Below, in pieces: positions 24,434 through 35,801 of a stretch of DNA of 64,000 nt. The stretch lies in assembly GCA_003024785.1 (NCBI GenBank), contig PUQB01000108.1, positions 62,001-126,000 of the forward strand. Direction: 5' to 3'. How positions within the stretch are numbered: the first letter of the stretch is position 1; each line of letters starts with the position of its first letter. The translations under genes were made by a program, and so were the position numbers. This DNA is from Selaginella tamariscina (lineage: Eukaryota; Streptophyta; Lycopodiopsida; Selaginellales; Selaginellaceae). The notes beneath the pieces are model-generated. The model had not been told where the DNA came from. It searched no databases and saw only the letters and a program-made list of their open reading frames with translations.

Positions 24434-26033
24434 ATGGCGGTTCCTCGAGTAGTCGCAGTTCCATTCTCCACGAGCCAAGGCCATGTGAATCCACTTATGC
24501 ACTTCTGTTTCAGTCTGGCAGATCGAGGCGTACACATCACAGTCGTGGGCATGACTATACAAGGGATAAGTCCGTCTCTTATTCCGAGGATCAAGATTCC
24601 AGAAATCCCACATGAATACAAGGATCGAATCCATACAGACAGCCTCTTACTTGATCTGTCGCACCTCAACACCAACAACAAGCATGGATTGGCTGATATT
24701 CTTGCACAAGTCTTGCAGGCGATGGAGGATCTCTCTGGGCCGCTCGAAGAGCTTCTTCACAGACTGCAAAACAGGTTCCATGTGTGCTGTATACTATCCG
24801 ACTGTATGAACAGATGGACTTATGACGTCGCAAAGCGGCTTGGGATCCCAAGAGTTTCCTTCTGGACTGCTGCCCTTGCTTCTCTTGCTGTTGACTTTCA
24901 TGTTCCCCTGCTTATGACAAATGGGAGCATCCCTGTCACTGGTAAGTACCATGTCTGCTCACACACACACACTTAATGTGAACTTTTATGGTTACAGAAG
25001 CGAACAAGGACAACATAGTGGACTATGTTCCGGGTTTAGCTCCAATGAGAGCCGGTGATCTTCCTGTTATGTACCATGAGAAGAATATGATGACCTTCAC
25101 AGACCCAGGATACAAACGAAAGATTGCAAGATGCACAATTCTTGTGGAAGATGCTTGGATTATTGCAAACTCATTTGATGAGCTCGAGCCAAGCGTGTTC
25201 AAGGCTCTTAGACAAGTCCTGAATAAGAACATCATCGGTGTTGGCCCTTTACTTCCACCTGAGGTTCTAACCCTTAGTGAAGATCATGTCGTTGCACGTC
25301 CTCAACTTGTTCCAAGTGCGTGCGTGCGTGTGTGTATTATCTTTATCTTTTACATATATAGATTCACTCTCATGCAGGTGAGATTGATTGCATTAAGTGG
25401 CTAGACGGAAAGCCTGAGAATTCAGTGCTATATATCTCATTTGGAAGTATTGTACCACTGACCTCTTCGGAGTTTGACGAACTGTCTGGAGGCATAGAGT
25501 CGTCTAAACAGGTACAACCAATACGTATACTTGTGTGTTTATTGACTGGTATATAATTTGCAGAGCTTTTTGTGGGCACTAAGGAAAGAGAGTGTTGAGG
25601 AAGTTTCAGAAGACGTTCTAGAGGCATTCAAGGACAGAACAAGTGGGGTAGGACTTGTTATATCGTGGTCCCCTCAAGTGGAGGTTCTGTCACATGCTGC
25701 TACAGGTGCATTTTTGACACACTGTGGGTGGAACTCTGTCCTTGAGGGGATTATCTGTGGCGTGCCCATGCTTGGTGGCCCATACAAGCCGAGCAGAACC
25801 TCAACTGTCATGTTCTCGAGGACAGGAAAGTTGGAGTGAGGCTTAACTGTGAGAGTGCGGAGAATGTCGGAGGAAGAGCTGATGAGATTGCCTGCAAAGT
25901 GGAGAGTGTAATGAAGGATCACGAGATGCGGGAGAAGGCTAAGCAGCTCAAGCTTTCTGCAAAGACATCCCTGCAGGAATGTGCACCCTCACATCTGGAT
26001 GCCTTTGTGTCTTACCTTACCAATCTTAGTTAG
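24434..26033 (+). pseudogene. UDP-glycosyltransferase (family 1), one frame change
   Basis: Exons at 24434-24941, 24998-25315, 25378-25511 and 25564-26033 encode a plant family 1 UDP-glycosyltransferase, which transfers sugar from UDP-sugar to small lipophilic acceptors in the cytosol. The N-terminus PFSTSQGHVNPLMHFCFSLA carries the catalytic-type His. The C-terminal PSPG box begins WSPQVEVLSHAATGAFLTHC and GWNSVLEGIICGVPM. Within this box, at 25774-25778, the expected GGTTGG reads GGTGG: one T is missing, the frame changes at the conserved Trp-Pro, and that frame stops about 20 codons later. The downstream frame is fully conserved (AEQNLNCHV, then KVGVRLN, to LDAFVSYLTNLS). It is either a very recent pseudogene or an intact gene with a one-base sequence error. 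Subfamily and substrate are not determinable. Confidence 0.85.
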
Positions 26034-26099
26034 ACACATGATATATACACACTTATATATATATATATATGAAAACTTGTTCTTGGATTTATGTACAGT

Positions 26100-28183
26100 T
26101 TAAAGCCTCTCCAGATGAGCAGCACTCACACTAGGAAGGCCTAACACTTTGGACCAGGACTGTGGTGCATTCATTCTTGCAGCATCGACAAGATCCTGCA
26201 ATGGTACCGTGCTGCTAGCCTTGCGATGAGGATCAACATCAGACGTCGATTTCCTGTAGAGAATCGCAACCGCTGTCGCAAATGCCTGAAGAGCAGACAT
26301 AGGCTCCTTGAACTTCACTGAAAAAAGCCCGTTGCTCAATCCCACGAAGCTGAACACGTCCTCGTCTTGCTTCCCGGTTCCCTGAAATACAACAAGTTAA
26401 GTAAAATAAATCCACTGCAAATGCCCTTTGAGGGCATCTGCTGTAAAGGAGCTTTTCACACTTACCCTGAGAGAAACATCCGTCAAGCCGGAATGAGGCT
26501 CGGCTGAGCGTCTTCTGAGAGTGTGTAGATTGCACCCCATATCCCAGCTCCCACAATCACAGTGACCATAACGATACCTCTCGATCAAAGGACTGGGTCC
26601 TGTGATGCCCTTTCTGGGCATCCCATGCTCGCCATCGGGAAGAACTACAGTGACATTCACTCTCTCGAAACTGCTGCTGCTCCTGGCGCGTTGAAACCCG
26701 AAAGGATTCAAGGGAACAGTGACAATGACTGCTGCAACCTCATGGGAAGCTTTGCTGGCACCCAGAGACTCCATCTGCTTCCAGACGTCCTGGAGAATGT
26801 CCAGGTCTTCATCGATTTTGCCCCTGCTCGGGCTTGAGCTGTTTGAGAGGCTCCTCGGCTTCCGCCTGAATGCAGAATTTCCCGGACTGCTGGGTATCCA
26901 CTGTGACTTGCTAATGGGACGGACAACTTCAGTCCACCAGTTTCTCTTCTGGCTGGGGGACTTTCCAGCCTCCCATAAGGAGAAGCTCAGCCGAGCAGGG
27001 TCGTCTGTGCTTGTCTCTGAAGAAGAAGTGCTTAAGAGAACAAATTCCAGATGCAGAGTGTCCGGGGTGTTCAATCTCTTGCTCAAGCTCATGCTTGCCA
27101 CGAGCTCTGATAAGTCAGGTGTGTCAGTGGAAGCCCAGGTCGGCCTCCATGTTTTAGACCGCAGCCTTCGTCTCTGCTTCCATGAGTAGAAAGAACAGAC
27201 CTGTTCTTGCCCATCCTGCTGTTCATGCTTCGTTCTGGGACACCCGCGCAATCAGAAGCTCCTCACATCCATCTATGACAAATGTGTAACTGTAGTGATC
27301 ATGTCTGACGGCACAATGCAAGTGGGCTGTCTGAAACTTGTCCACCGGAGTGCTAACCGCGGTTGGGGCAGATACAGTGCCGGACCTCTTCCATGGCTTC
27401 TTCAAAAAGAACGACCTGCAGTGAACCTCTGGAGACAGACGCTGTGACGACCTCGAAGAATCATGGGAAGACTCGGAATCAGGGATTCTTATCTGCTCGC
27501 TGATGCTGATTGGAGTAGTGAATTCATCTTTCTGTGGGCTCCTGTTCTGGTTGTAGCTTGGACTGCTTGTCAAGAGTCTTCTTGCCACATGGGAATTCAT
27601 CACTATTCTCTCTTTGTAAGACTGAAGCAAATTCCAGCTTGTTGCACTTCTGCTGCCTGGCGATGCCCACACAGGGTATCTATCCTCGCTTGGACGGATT
27701 ATCCTCCGTCCTGGACCCTCCGCCTCGGATTCCATGTGTCGTTGCTTGGGCTGATCAGATTCTACCAGGTTACCTTGCTCCAGTTCGAAATCCAGGAAAC
27801 CTGGTTCCTTCACTGAGCTTGCATCGCTTCCTGAAGACAACGAAGACGAGCAATCCGCATTGGAGAAGATCGAGGAAGTCTCACTTGCAGAAGCATTGGG
27901 TTTCCGATCGTCGCCCATCTGGTCAGGCAAGTGCACTTTAAACCGCATCTCCAGATACTCCCGGTTCTCTGCACTCCATAGGCTCCGGATAACCGAGGAC
28001 GACTTCGGCTTGACTCGTTCGGACACGGATCTTCTCAGCTTCGGATGCTGCTCATCCAAAATGCAGGGAGGAACAGTCACGACTCTTACCGAACAAAGGA
28101 GATCGCGATGAGGATTTCTTATCTGCGAAGGTATACAAGGAAGAACGTGCACTAGTGTTCCTTTTATTGGTGGATTCAGCCAT
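26100..28183 (-). CDS. DUF3527-domain protein
   Basis: The gene has two exons, about 28183-26466 and 26381-26100, with a GT-AG intron of 85 bp. It is a plant protein of the DUF3527 family, whose biochemical role is not established. Signatures are HPKLRRSVSERVKPKSSSV, the domain core AHLHCAVRHDHYSYTFVIDG, FERVNVTVVLPDGEHGMPRK, then GPSPLIERYRYGHCDCGSWD before DMGC, and NGLFSVKFKEPMSALQAFA near the end. The middle is Ser-rich and probably disordered. The ATG at 28183 (MAESTNKRNTSARS) is the best start. Two apparent one-base frame changes lie at mononucleotide runs, near 28057-28062 and 27237-27239; protein similarity continues through both. The gene is therefore either intact with sequence errors or newly broken. 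I recognise the family from its C-terminal motifs. Confidence 0.75.
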
Positions 28184-29217
28184 AGCCCAGCTCGTTTTTG
28201 TTGCTACATGCTCATGCGTTGTCTCCTTCCACACTGCAATACATCGCAATCTAGAAAGCGATGAGGAACAGATTCTGCAGAGAGAATGTGGTCACACATA
28301 TGACAAAAGAAATTTGGTGAAGAGTCTTATTTTCGCGGGGGTACCACAACCAATATTAGTGTGTAATTATCACAAATTCAGGGCAGCCGTCCGTCTGCTA
28401 GGCAGTGTCGCATCAATCATATCCTGTCCAACTGTCCGGGATAAATAGAATATACCGGCGGAATAACAGAATCTTGCCTTAAATTTAAGGAAAAGGTGAC
28501 GATATATTAGGGTTTTTGATGGGAAGTTTCTTAAGGGTAACGAGACTAGGTTTGCATGATTGGACGACGACCTTTGAAAGCGCCGCCAATTGCTAACGTA
28601 ACAGGTTGCACATTTAATTTAGAGTTTCGTGCATGGTCGTGCATGTGTGTATCGTACTCAGAGATTCTTTATGATGAATGCACAGTTATATCATATAATA
28701 GATTATAAGGTAAATTAAGCAAATTTCTTAAATGTTTGACCTTTTGATTATTAAAAAAGAAAAAAGAGCTTGTGGAGAAAGTTCACAACTACTAACCCAA
28801 CTGGTCAAAAAGATTGACTAACCTAATCGTAACCTAACCTGACGTCAATGTCGTATTGTGTAAACCAACCTTGGATATGCTGTCTGACTGGTACGTATAC
28901 TGCTAACGCATGCATGGAGCTCTCGTGCTGGGTGGTCCCATTTTACTGCAGAGTGAGCTCTGGTATGTTTTGGCGTGGAGAGATGTAGGTACGTGTTATA
29001 TCAAGGTGTTCTTTTGTTTGTGCCTTGTATGCGTGTGGGTGTTGGTATCTGCAACAGAATCACCTTATGAAAACCTCACATTCCTCTTGTGATCCAAATT
29101 GAGGAAGTACATCTTTTGTCTGCAGTGTGTGTGTGTGTGCGCGTGCGTGCGCGTGTGTGTGATGTTTAAATGTAAAGATTAAGAATGAAATGGAGCAAAC
29201 AATCTTTTCTCTAAAGA
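28184..29217. other. Intergenic spacer
   Basis: This holds the DUF3527 promoter and the 3' end of the pectin methylesterase gene. A GT/GC microsatellite lies at 29126-29160. I see no gene. Confidence 0.5.
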
Positions 29218-30780
29218 TCAAAGCTGGAATGGGAAGCTAGTCTGAGGCAGCCATGCCTGACCATTCAAGAAATTCCTGACAGTGAACGTGTTCGCGACTG
29301 TCTGATCTGTAATCTGTGTAGACCAGCTGACCCTCTGTGAAGTTGCAGAGCCAGGTCCGCTGGGAAGGTACTCTCCGTAGAAAAGAGTTTTTAGGGCAAA
29401 GTCTCCATCCCATGGTAGCCACCCTGCAGGATGAATAACATCGCCTTCGAAACATTTGAGAAACACTGTACGTGAGTACTCCTTCCATGGTCTTCCAAGA
29501 TAAGTGCCAAACTTCTGAATTACCTTCTTCAGATCTGCATTGCCATCCACTGAACATCTCTGAAACGAAACCCTGTGTTCTGGTTGGGATCTTGTCTTCC
29601 TTGAGCTGTATAAGTGTTCTCCTGCTTGTCAAGTGGTACTCTGCAATGAGTTCAGAATCAAGAAAAACTGCTGCAGCATTTCCAAATATGAAATCTACTG
29701 TTCCATAGATCCTGCACTGGCTGTAGAACTGCCGTAGAGAATGTGCATATAGGGTGTCTTGAAAGCCTTCAAATGAGCATTTGTAGAATGCGACCTGATC
29801 AGCTGTTACACGTAGTGCTACCGCTTGATGGGCCTCTGCCCAGCCGTGTTTGTATTGTTATCCCTTGCCCTAGAAAGTTGTTCCCAGATATAACTGCAGT
29901 ACATTGGTTAGGTTGGTATAGACAAGTTTAAATCACACACACGCGCGCGCACACACGCTACATACGAAGAAGGAACTTACCTACGGTTGCTGAGGTGAAC
30001 GTGGTGACGCTTGGATCTTGAACACTCTTCTTCCCAGTAATGATCGTCTTACGGATGCCATCTCCAATGATCATAAGATTTGGCTTAGATTTTTGGCACT
30101 TCGAAATTCTCCACATAAGTTCCCTGCTTACATATATATATACCTGTACTAGATTGTGTAGGTGCTGCAGCTATTGCAGCTGAAATGCTTGAGAATTGCC
30201 CACTCCTGTCCTTGGCAACAATAACGTTTGGAACAACTGGATTGTTTGCGGCTAGCATCCTGTTTTCAAGCAAACCTCGATGCGGACTGGATGGATACAC
30301 AGAAGTTACTAGACAAAGCCCGGTGCTAATCAGCTTCGCCACTTGATCATCCTTTTGCAGTAGATTAGCTATAGCTATTCCTTGATCACCAATCTCTTTT
30401 TAAACCATCAATGCATGTGTCGTAGTTCGTGAGAGCACCACTCATCCATGTACGCACATCTTCAAAACTGTGCATGTCTCTGTAGTCTTTAGAGAGGCAG
30501 TTGTTCACTAGCTCATAAGCATCCTCAAACAGTGTCTTGCAGTCGTTAATAGCTGCATTCACCTTAGCCTCGCTATTAGTGAAGTTATTACAGGAATGGA
30601 ACAGCTTATCAAGCCCATGTTTGGAATTTAGCATTACCTTGCGAATTAGAGCAGGCCTATCGTGGTATTGTCTTACCAAACCCAGACAGAAGTCCTTGTA
30701 CTTGGCCGATTTGCAGATCTCTGCTGGTTGTAGCATCCGATCATTGTAAGACGACCCGTGATTTCTGCAAGTAGTAATAT
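29218..30780 (-). pseudogene. Pectin methylesterase with PMEI pro-domain, several frame changes
   Basis: The gene is read on the minus strand. An inhibitor-like PMEI domain (about 30770-30390: EICKSAKYKDFCLGLV, NAAINDCKTLFEDAYELV, WMSGALTNYDTCIDGL) precedes a pectinesterase (CE8) domain (about 30250-29218). Conserved blocks are [120 protein letters not shown] and WSTQITDQ. Both catalytic Asp blocks and the LGRPW Arg are present. At least six apparent one-base frame changes separate these blocks, mostly at runs of A, C or T (for example 30397-30401 and 30090-30094). One intron lies at about 29990-29895. No convincing start codon or signal peptide was found, so a first exon is missing or unseen. 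PMEs de-esterify cell-wall homogalacturonan. Confidence 0.8.
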
Positions 30781-30829
30781 CAAGAAAGCTAAGCAGGAGC
30801 GCTCCATACTCCTTCAAAGTACACAACAC

Positions 30830-31139
30830 CGCTAATGGGAATTTACTTATTACATAGTGATCGTGGTATATGAAAGTGAAAGATATATAGGAAAGTCAAG
30901 GACGGGCTTATAGTAAACTCCCTGCAGGAGATGGTAATGTGAATTACATCTATAAGTCAATACATCCATCAATGGTGTTCATGTGCTTGTATTCGGTGCT
31001 TACTTTTCAAATGTTTATCCAAACATATTCATGTTATACCATTTAAGTTGCACACACATACGTGTGTATCTAGCATTCTATCCTTTTACCTTTAGGGTTA
31101 ACGAATATTCTAAGAATATGAAGTAAATTTGAAATCCAT
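30830..31139. promoter_or_regulatory. Divergent spacer, PME and PPR2
   Basis: This is the 5' side of both flanking genes. It includes CTTTTACCTTTAGGGTTAACG near 31083, with a reverse telo-box-like AGGGTT. It holds no gene. Confidence 0.4.
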
Positions 31140-33680
31140 ATGCGGTTTAGTATTATTACAAGATCGTTCTGCATTGAGAGTGTTGCCGAGAGCGTGAGAG
31201 ATTGTGGAGCTGCAAAAGACGTATTCAAAGGCAGGGAGGTTCACAAGTACATTCTGAGCCATGGAGGAGGCCAGCACACATACCTGGCAAATCTGCTGGT
31301 TCAAATGTATGGCAGATGCGGATGCCCAGATGAGGCATTTGCAGTATTCAAGGGGATTCACCAGCCCAACAAGTTCTCATGGAACATTATGTTTCAAGTA
31401 TATGTTGAGAATGGAATGCTGCAGGCTGCGAGGCAAACATTTGAAACCATGCCCGAGAGGAACTTTGTATCATGGAATGCAATGGTTTCTGCATATGCCC
31501 GCACAGGGCATTTGCAAGAAGCTATGGAACTGTTCCATAAGATGCCCACCAGGAATGTGGTTTCATGGAACACGATGATCACATTGTGTGTTGGAAAAGG
31601 CTTTTTTGATCAAGCTAGTGAATACTACAACAGAATGCCTGAACATAATACAGTGACTGGAACTACAATTCTGGTGGCATTTGCCCAAGAAGGGCAGTTT
31701 TTAGAAGCTAAGAAAACCTTTGACAGAATGTTGGATCGAGATCTGATGCTGTGGACAGAGATGGTGAGAGCTTATGGGCAGCAAAGACTCGTAGAGGGTG
31801 CTAAACTTGCATTCTACAGGATGCCTGCATGGAGTATTGTCTCAATGACAAACCTTCTTGTTCTATATGCAGAACATGGTCAGTTCAACGAAGCAGAGAG
31901 CTTGTTCCTTACCATACCGGAGCATAACCTTGTTTCATATAGTTGCATGATGAAACTCTTTGGAGAAATGGTCTTGTAGAGGAAGCCAAGAACATGTTCC
32001 ATGCAATGCCCCAGCGAGACTTGAGATGCTGGAATGTAATAATCACTGCATTTGCCGAGAATGGGCATCTGGAATATGCAAGAACAGCTTTTGATCGCAT
32101 GCCCAAACGGGATCAAGTGTCTTTCACGGCTGTCATGCATGGATATGCCCATAATGGGCATATGGAAGAGCTGAGGACTGTATTCGAGAGAATGCCCGAG
32201 CCAGACATAGTATCGTGCACTACCGTCCTGCAAGTAATGCCCAACACGGGTATATCCATGATGCCAAGGCATTGTTTGATACAATGCCGGACCATGATAC
32301 ATTCTCACATAATATCATGCTCACTGCATATGTTCAGAACGGAAGAGTTGAGAAGGGCAGGAGATGGTTCGAAGAAATACCAACTCGTAATGCGTTTTCC
32401 TGGTCTACGATGATCGAAGGTTATGTGAAGAACGATAATCTGGACAGGGCTACACTCGTGTTCAACTCCATGCCGATGTGGGATTCATATACGTGCAGTG
32501 TAATGGTCGGGGCTTACATTGCAGATGGCAATGTAGAAGAAGCCAAGAAGCTCTTTACTGAACAAAGTTTCGACCTCTCGAAACCGATGCTTGTAGCGTA
32601 TGCTGAGAATGGTTTTATAAACGAGGCACAGGCTTTGTTCGAGAATGTATCTCAGAGAGATATGGTGACATGGACTGCGCTTCTGGCTGCACACGCACAC
32701 AAAGGGCATACTGAGAAAGCTGACGGTTTATTTAAGAAAATGCCCAGCTGGGATATTGTAGCATGCAATGCTATGCTTGCTGCATACGTTGGAAATATCG
32801 AGTGTGCGAGAGGAAAGGAGTTCTTCAATGAGATGTTTCGAAGAGACATTGCTTCGTGGAACACATTGATATGTGTTTATGGTAGTTACCATCTTGAGTC
32901 TGCAAGAGAGACCTTCCATAAGTGTTCACAATGGGACATGGTTTCATTCTCAGCTATGATACAAGCACTGATTGATAACGGGCTTACAGAGGATGCCAGG
33001 CTCTTGTTTCATCAAATGCCGGAATGGAGCTCTGTTCTCGGTAATGTCATGATACTGAGCCTCATGCAGAAAGGAATGTTGAACGAGGCACAGGAAATCT
33101 TCAATGCGGTGCCCCTCTTCTCAGCTGCATTACTTGGATATGCCCAAAATGGGCATATTCAAACAGCCAGGAGACTCTTCACGCAGAAATGTGTGACACA
33201 ACCAGATTCATTTGTGTGGAATGTGATGATTTCCATACACGCACGCGAGGGAGTTTCTTCAGAAGCGCTCGAAACGGCTCGGTTAATGTGTTGTGTGGAG
33301 TAAAACCGGATGTAACCACGTTTACTGTGGTGTTAGCGGCGTGTAGTCGGGGAGGTCTGATGGAGGAAGCTTGGGAGAGGTTCCTTGCGATGAGAGGTGA
33401 CTACGGTTTGTCACCGGTTAAGGTGCATTACCGAGTAATGGTGGATATACTTGGCAGACTTGGCAAGATGAAAGAAGCAAAGGCTTTAGTTGAAAGCATG
33501 CCTTTCGAGGCTAAGCTTAAGGACTGGAGAACTGTTCTTAGTGCGTGTAGTGTGCATCACCAGAGCGAGATTGGTAAAGAAGCGGCTAATATCATGCTGG
33601 ACCTCGACTCCATGGCTTCTTCACCTTATGTTATGCTATCTAATCTCTATGCTCAGGAGGCCCGTCACTGCATCAGTTGA
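31140..33680 (+). pseudogene. PPR2: long PLS-type PPR protein with frame changes
   Basis: An intronless PPR gene starts at ATG 31140 with RDCGAAKDVFKGREVH, a leader typical of this lineage. It runs through more than 20 S/L-type motifs (for example MPERNFVSWNAMVSAYARTG, MPSWDIVACNAMLAAYVGN) to an E-like end (KPDVTTFTVVLAACSRGGLM, HYRVMVDILGRLGKMKEAKA, SSPYVMLSNLYAQE). No DYW domain is present. Three apparent one-base frame changes lie near 31955-31965 (a TTT run), 32230 and 33285; motifs continue in register after each. The predicted role is organellar RNA binding. The last about 95 bp, ending with the stop codon, have been copied three more times downstream (33745-34140). It is either a young pseudogene or a gene with sequence errors. 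Confidence 0.85.
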
Positions 33681-33687
33681 AGGTAAC

Positions 33688-33729
<42 letters not shown>

Positions 33730-33845
33730 TATAGTTTATGCGTCAAATATCATGTTGGACCTCGACTCCATGGCTTCGTCACCTTATGTTATGTTATCTA
33801 ATCTCTATGCTCAGGAGGCCCGTCACTGCATCAGTTGAAGGTAAC

Positions 33846-33889
<44 letters not shown>

Positions 33890-34143
33890 TAGTATATGCG
33901 TCAATATCATGTTGGTGGCTTCTTCACCTTTTGTTATGTTCTAATCTCTTTGCTCAGGAGGCCGTTCACTGCATCAGTTGAAGGTAACGTGCGTGTGCGT
34001 GTGTGTGTGTGTGAGAGAGAGAGAGAGGATATAGTTTATGCGTCAAATATCATGTTGGACGTCGACTCCATGGCTTCTTCATCTTATGTTATGTTATCTA
34101 ATCTCTATCCTCAGGCCGTTCACTGCATCAGTTGAAGGTAACA

Positions 34144-34206
<63 letters not shown>

Positions 34207-34210
34207 TATA
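33586..34210 (+). repeat. Four tandem copies of the PPR2 3' end plus microsatellite
   Basis: The unit is about 145-160 bp. It starts AATATCATGYTGGACCTCGA, includes ATGGCTTCTTCACCTTATGT, ends CACTGCATCAGTTGAAGGTAACGTG and is followed by a GT run and a GA run. Copies begin near 33588, 33748, 33903 and 34048. The third lacks about 15 bp of the unit. Run lengths of GT and GA differ between copies. Confidence 0.92.
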
Positions 34211-34860
34211 CGTCAAACTAGGCACGATGGGGTCTAAGAACTGTCGTGTTTGTTGGAGGGCCCATTTGCAACTTGTAGGAAAGTATAACTATGTTAAGTA
34301 TAGAATTTGATTTTGATGTCATTATATGACATTAGAGACAAGATAATATATGTTAGACACGATATTATACACGTTATTAGGTTAGGTGGCAATGTATCAT
34401 ACGTCGAAAGTTTAATATATAGGGAGACAAGGACACTAGGTATGACAATGAACCTAACATTTAAATATTTCCCGCGCTGTTTAACTAGCTTATAATGTGA
34501 ATAGGGGTTTGATAATGTCCAGTTAGGTTTTGACTTAGAGAATGTCTTTGGTGCGCCAGGGGAAGCTGCCTTGTAGACGAGGGGCCGGCAAGAACAAGTT
34601 CACTGCAGAGGTAAGACTACTAAGACACATATGTTACGCGTATACAGTGTTTTTGTCTACTTTAAGATGACATCGTACAGGTTTCTGCCGGTAATCGCAG
34701 GCTTTGTTGCATTTACATGTATCAAACTTGCTAGATTCTGAAATTTGACCACTGTTGCCGCTGGAAATGGGGCTGGATTTCCTCTGTAGCTGCGGCTACA
34801 ACACAAACATGAGTAATATGCATCTGGTGTGAAACAGTGTCTTTTGCGGCTTTAAGGGTC
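34211..34860. other. Spacer upstream of the SYMRK-like gene
   Basis: This is mostly non-coding. A short open segment, 34541-34609 (MSLVRQGKLPCRRGAGKNKF, then TAE), is followed by a GTAAGA donor and may be an upstream exon of an unidentified transcript. It does not resemble receptor-kinase sequence. Confidence 0.35.
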
Positions 34861-35658
34861 ATGCTTCCGAGCGTGTTCGTTTTGCTTCTGATGTTACTTA
34901 CGACATGGGCATTTGCTGATGAAGGTACGTATTCCTTGTCGATGAATGTCATATTGCAACTGTTTATCATTTTGTAGAGGTCATTGGGAATCTACCCCTT
35001 CATCCACTTGTCCCAATTACCGGTGAATTATCATCAATAACTGTCTTTCCCGAAGAAGAAAGGAAGAAGCACTGCAAGAAAATGAACATCACACCGGGGA
35101 GGAGATGCATTCTCAGGGAAGTTTACAGTTATAGTCAGTTTGAGGATCCTCCAATACTTGAGATCTTTGTGAATTCGATGCTGCTGCACACTGTAGACAC
35201 TTCAAAGGACTCAATCTTGCACACTGTATTAGGGCCTTTAAACTGCACCATGCTGGAGTTCTGCTTGACACCAACTTCGAATGTAACTACAGGTTTCATG
35301 TCTAGGCTGGCGTTGTTTCTCTATCCTGAATGGAGAACAAATACAAGCTTCAGGTCAGTTCTGTGGCATTATATATATATTGTGTGTGTGTGTGTGCGTG
35401 TGTCCGTGTGTTTGAACTATACCACTTTGTGTTATGTTTCAGGCCAGCCAGAAAGCTTCTTGATGCACGAAGTCATAGTTCTCCATCGGTTTTAGCAATT
35501 TTAAGCGCTGCTTTGGGATCTCTGGCTATTCTCACAATGGTTGTGTCACTATGCATCTTTAAATTGTTTAGAGCATTACATTCGCCTCCACCTGTAAGGC
35601 CTCAATCCCCTCCAAAATGTAAGCTTATATATATACGCATATGTTATATATGCAGAAA

Positions 35659-35713
<55 letters not shown>

Positions 35714-35720
35714 CTCTCCT

Positions 35721-35801
<81 letters not shown>

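Noticed and set aside
26719-27189. Plus-strand open frame of 156 codons
   Set aside because: It is the antisense shadow of the DUF3527 gene, whose minus-strand motifs are recognisable.
33586-34210. Regular repeat-spacer pattern resembling a CRISPR array
   Set aside because: The repeated unit is the end of a PPR coding sequence plus microsatellites in a plant nuclear genome; there are no unique spacers and no cas genes.
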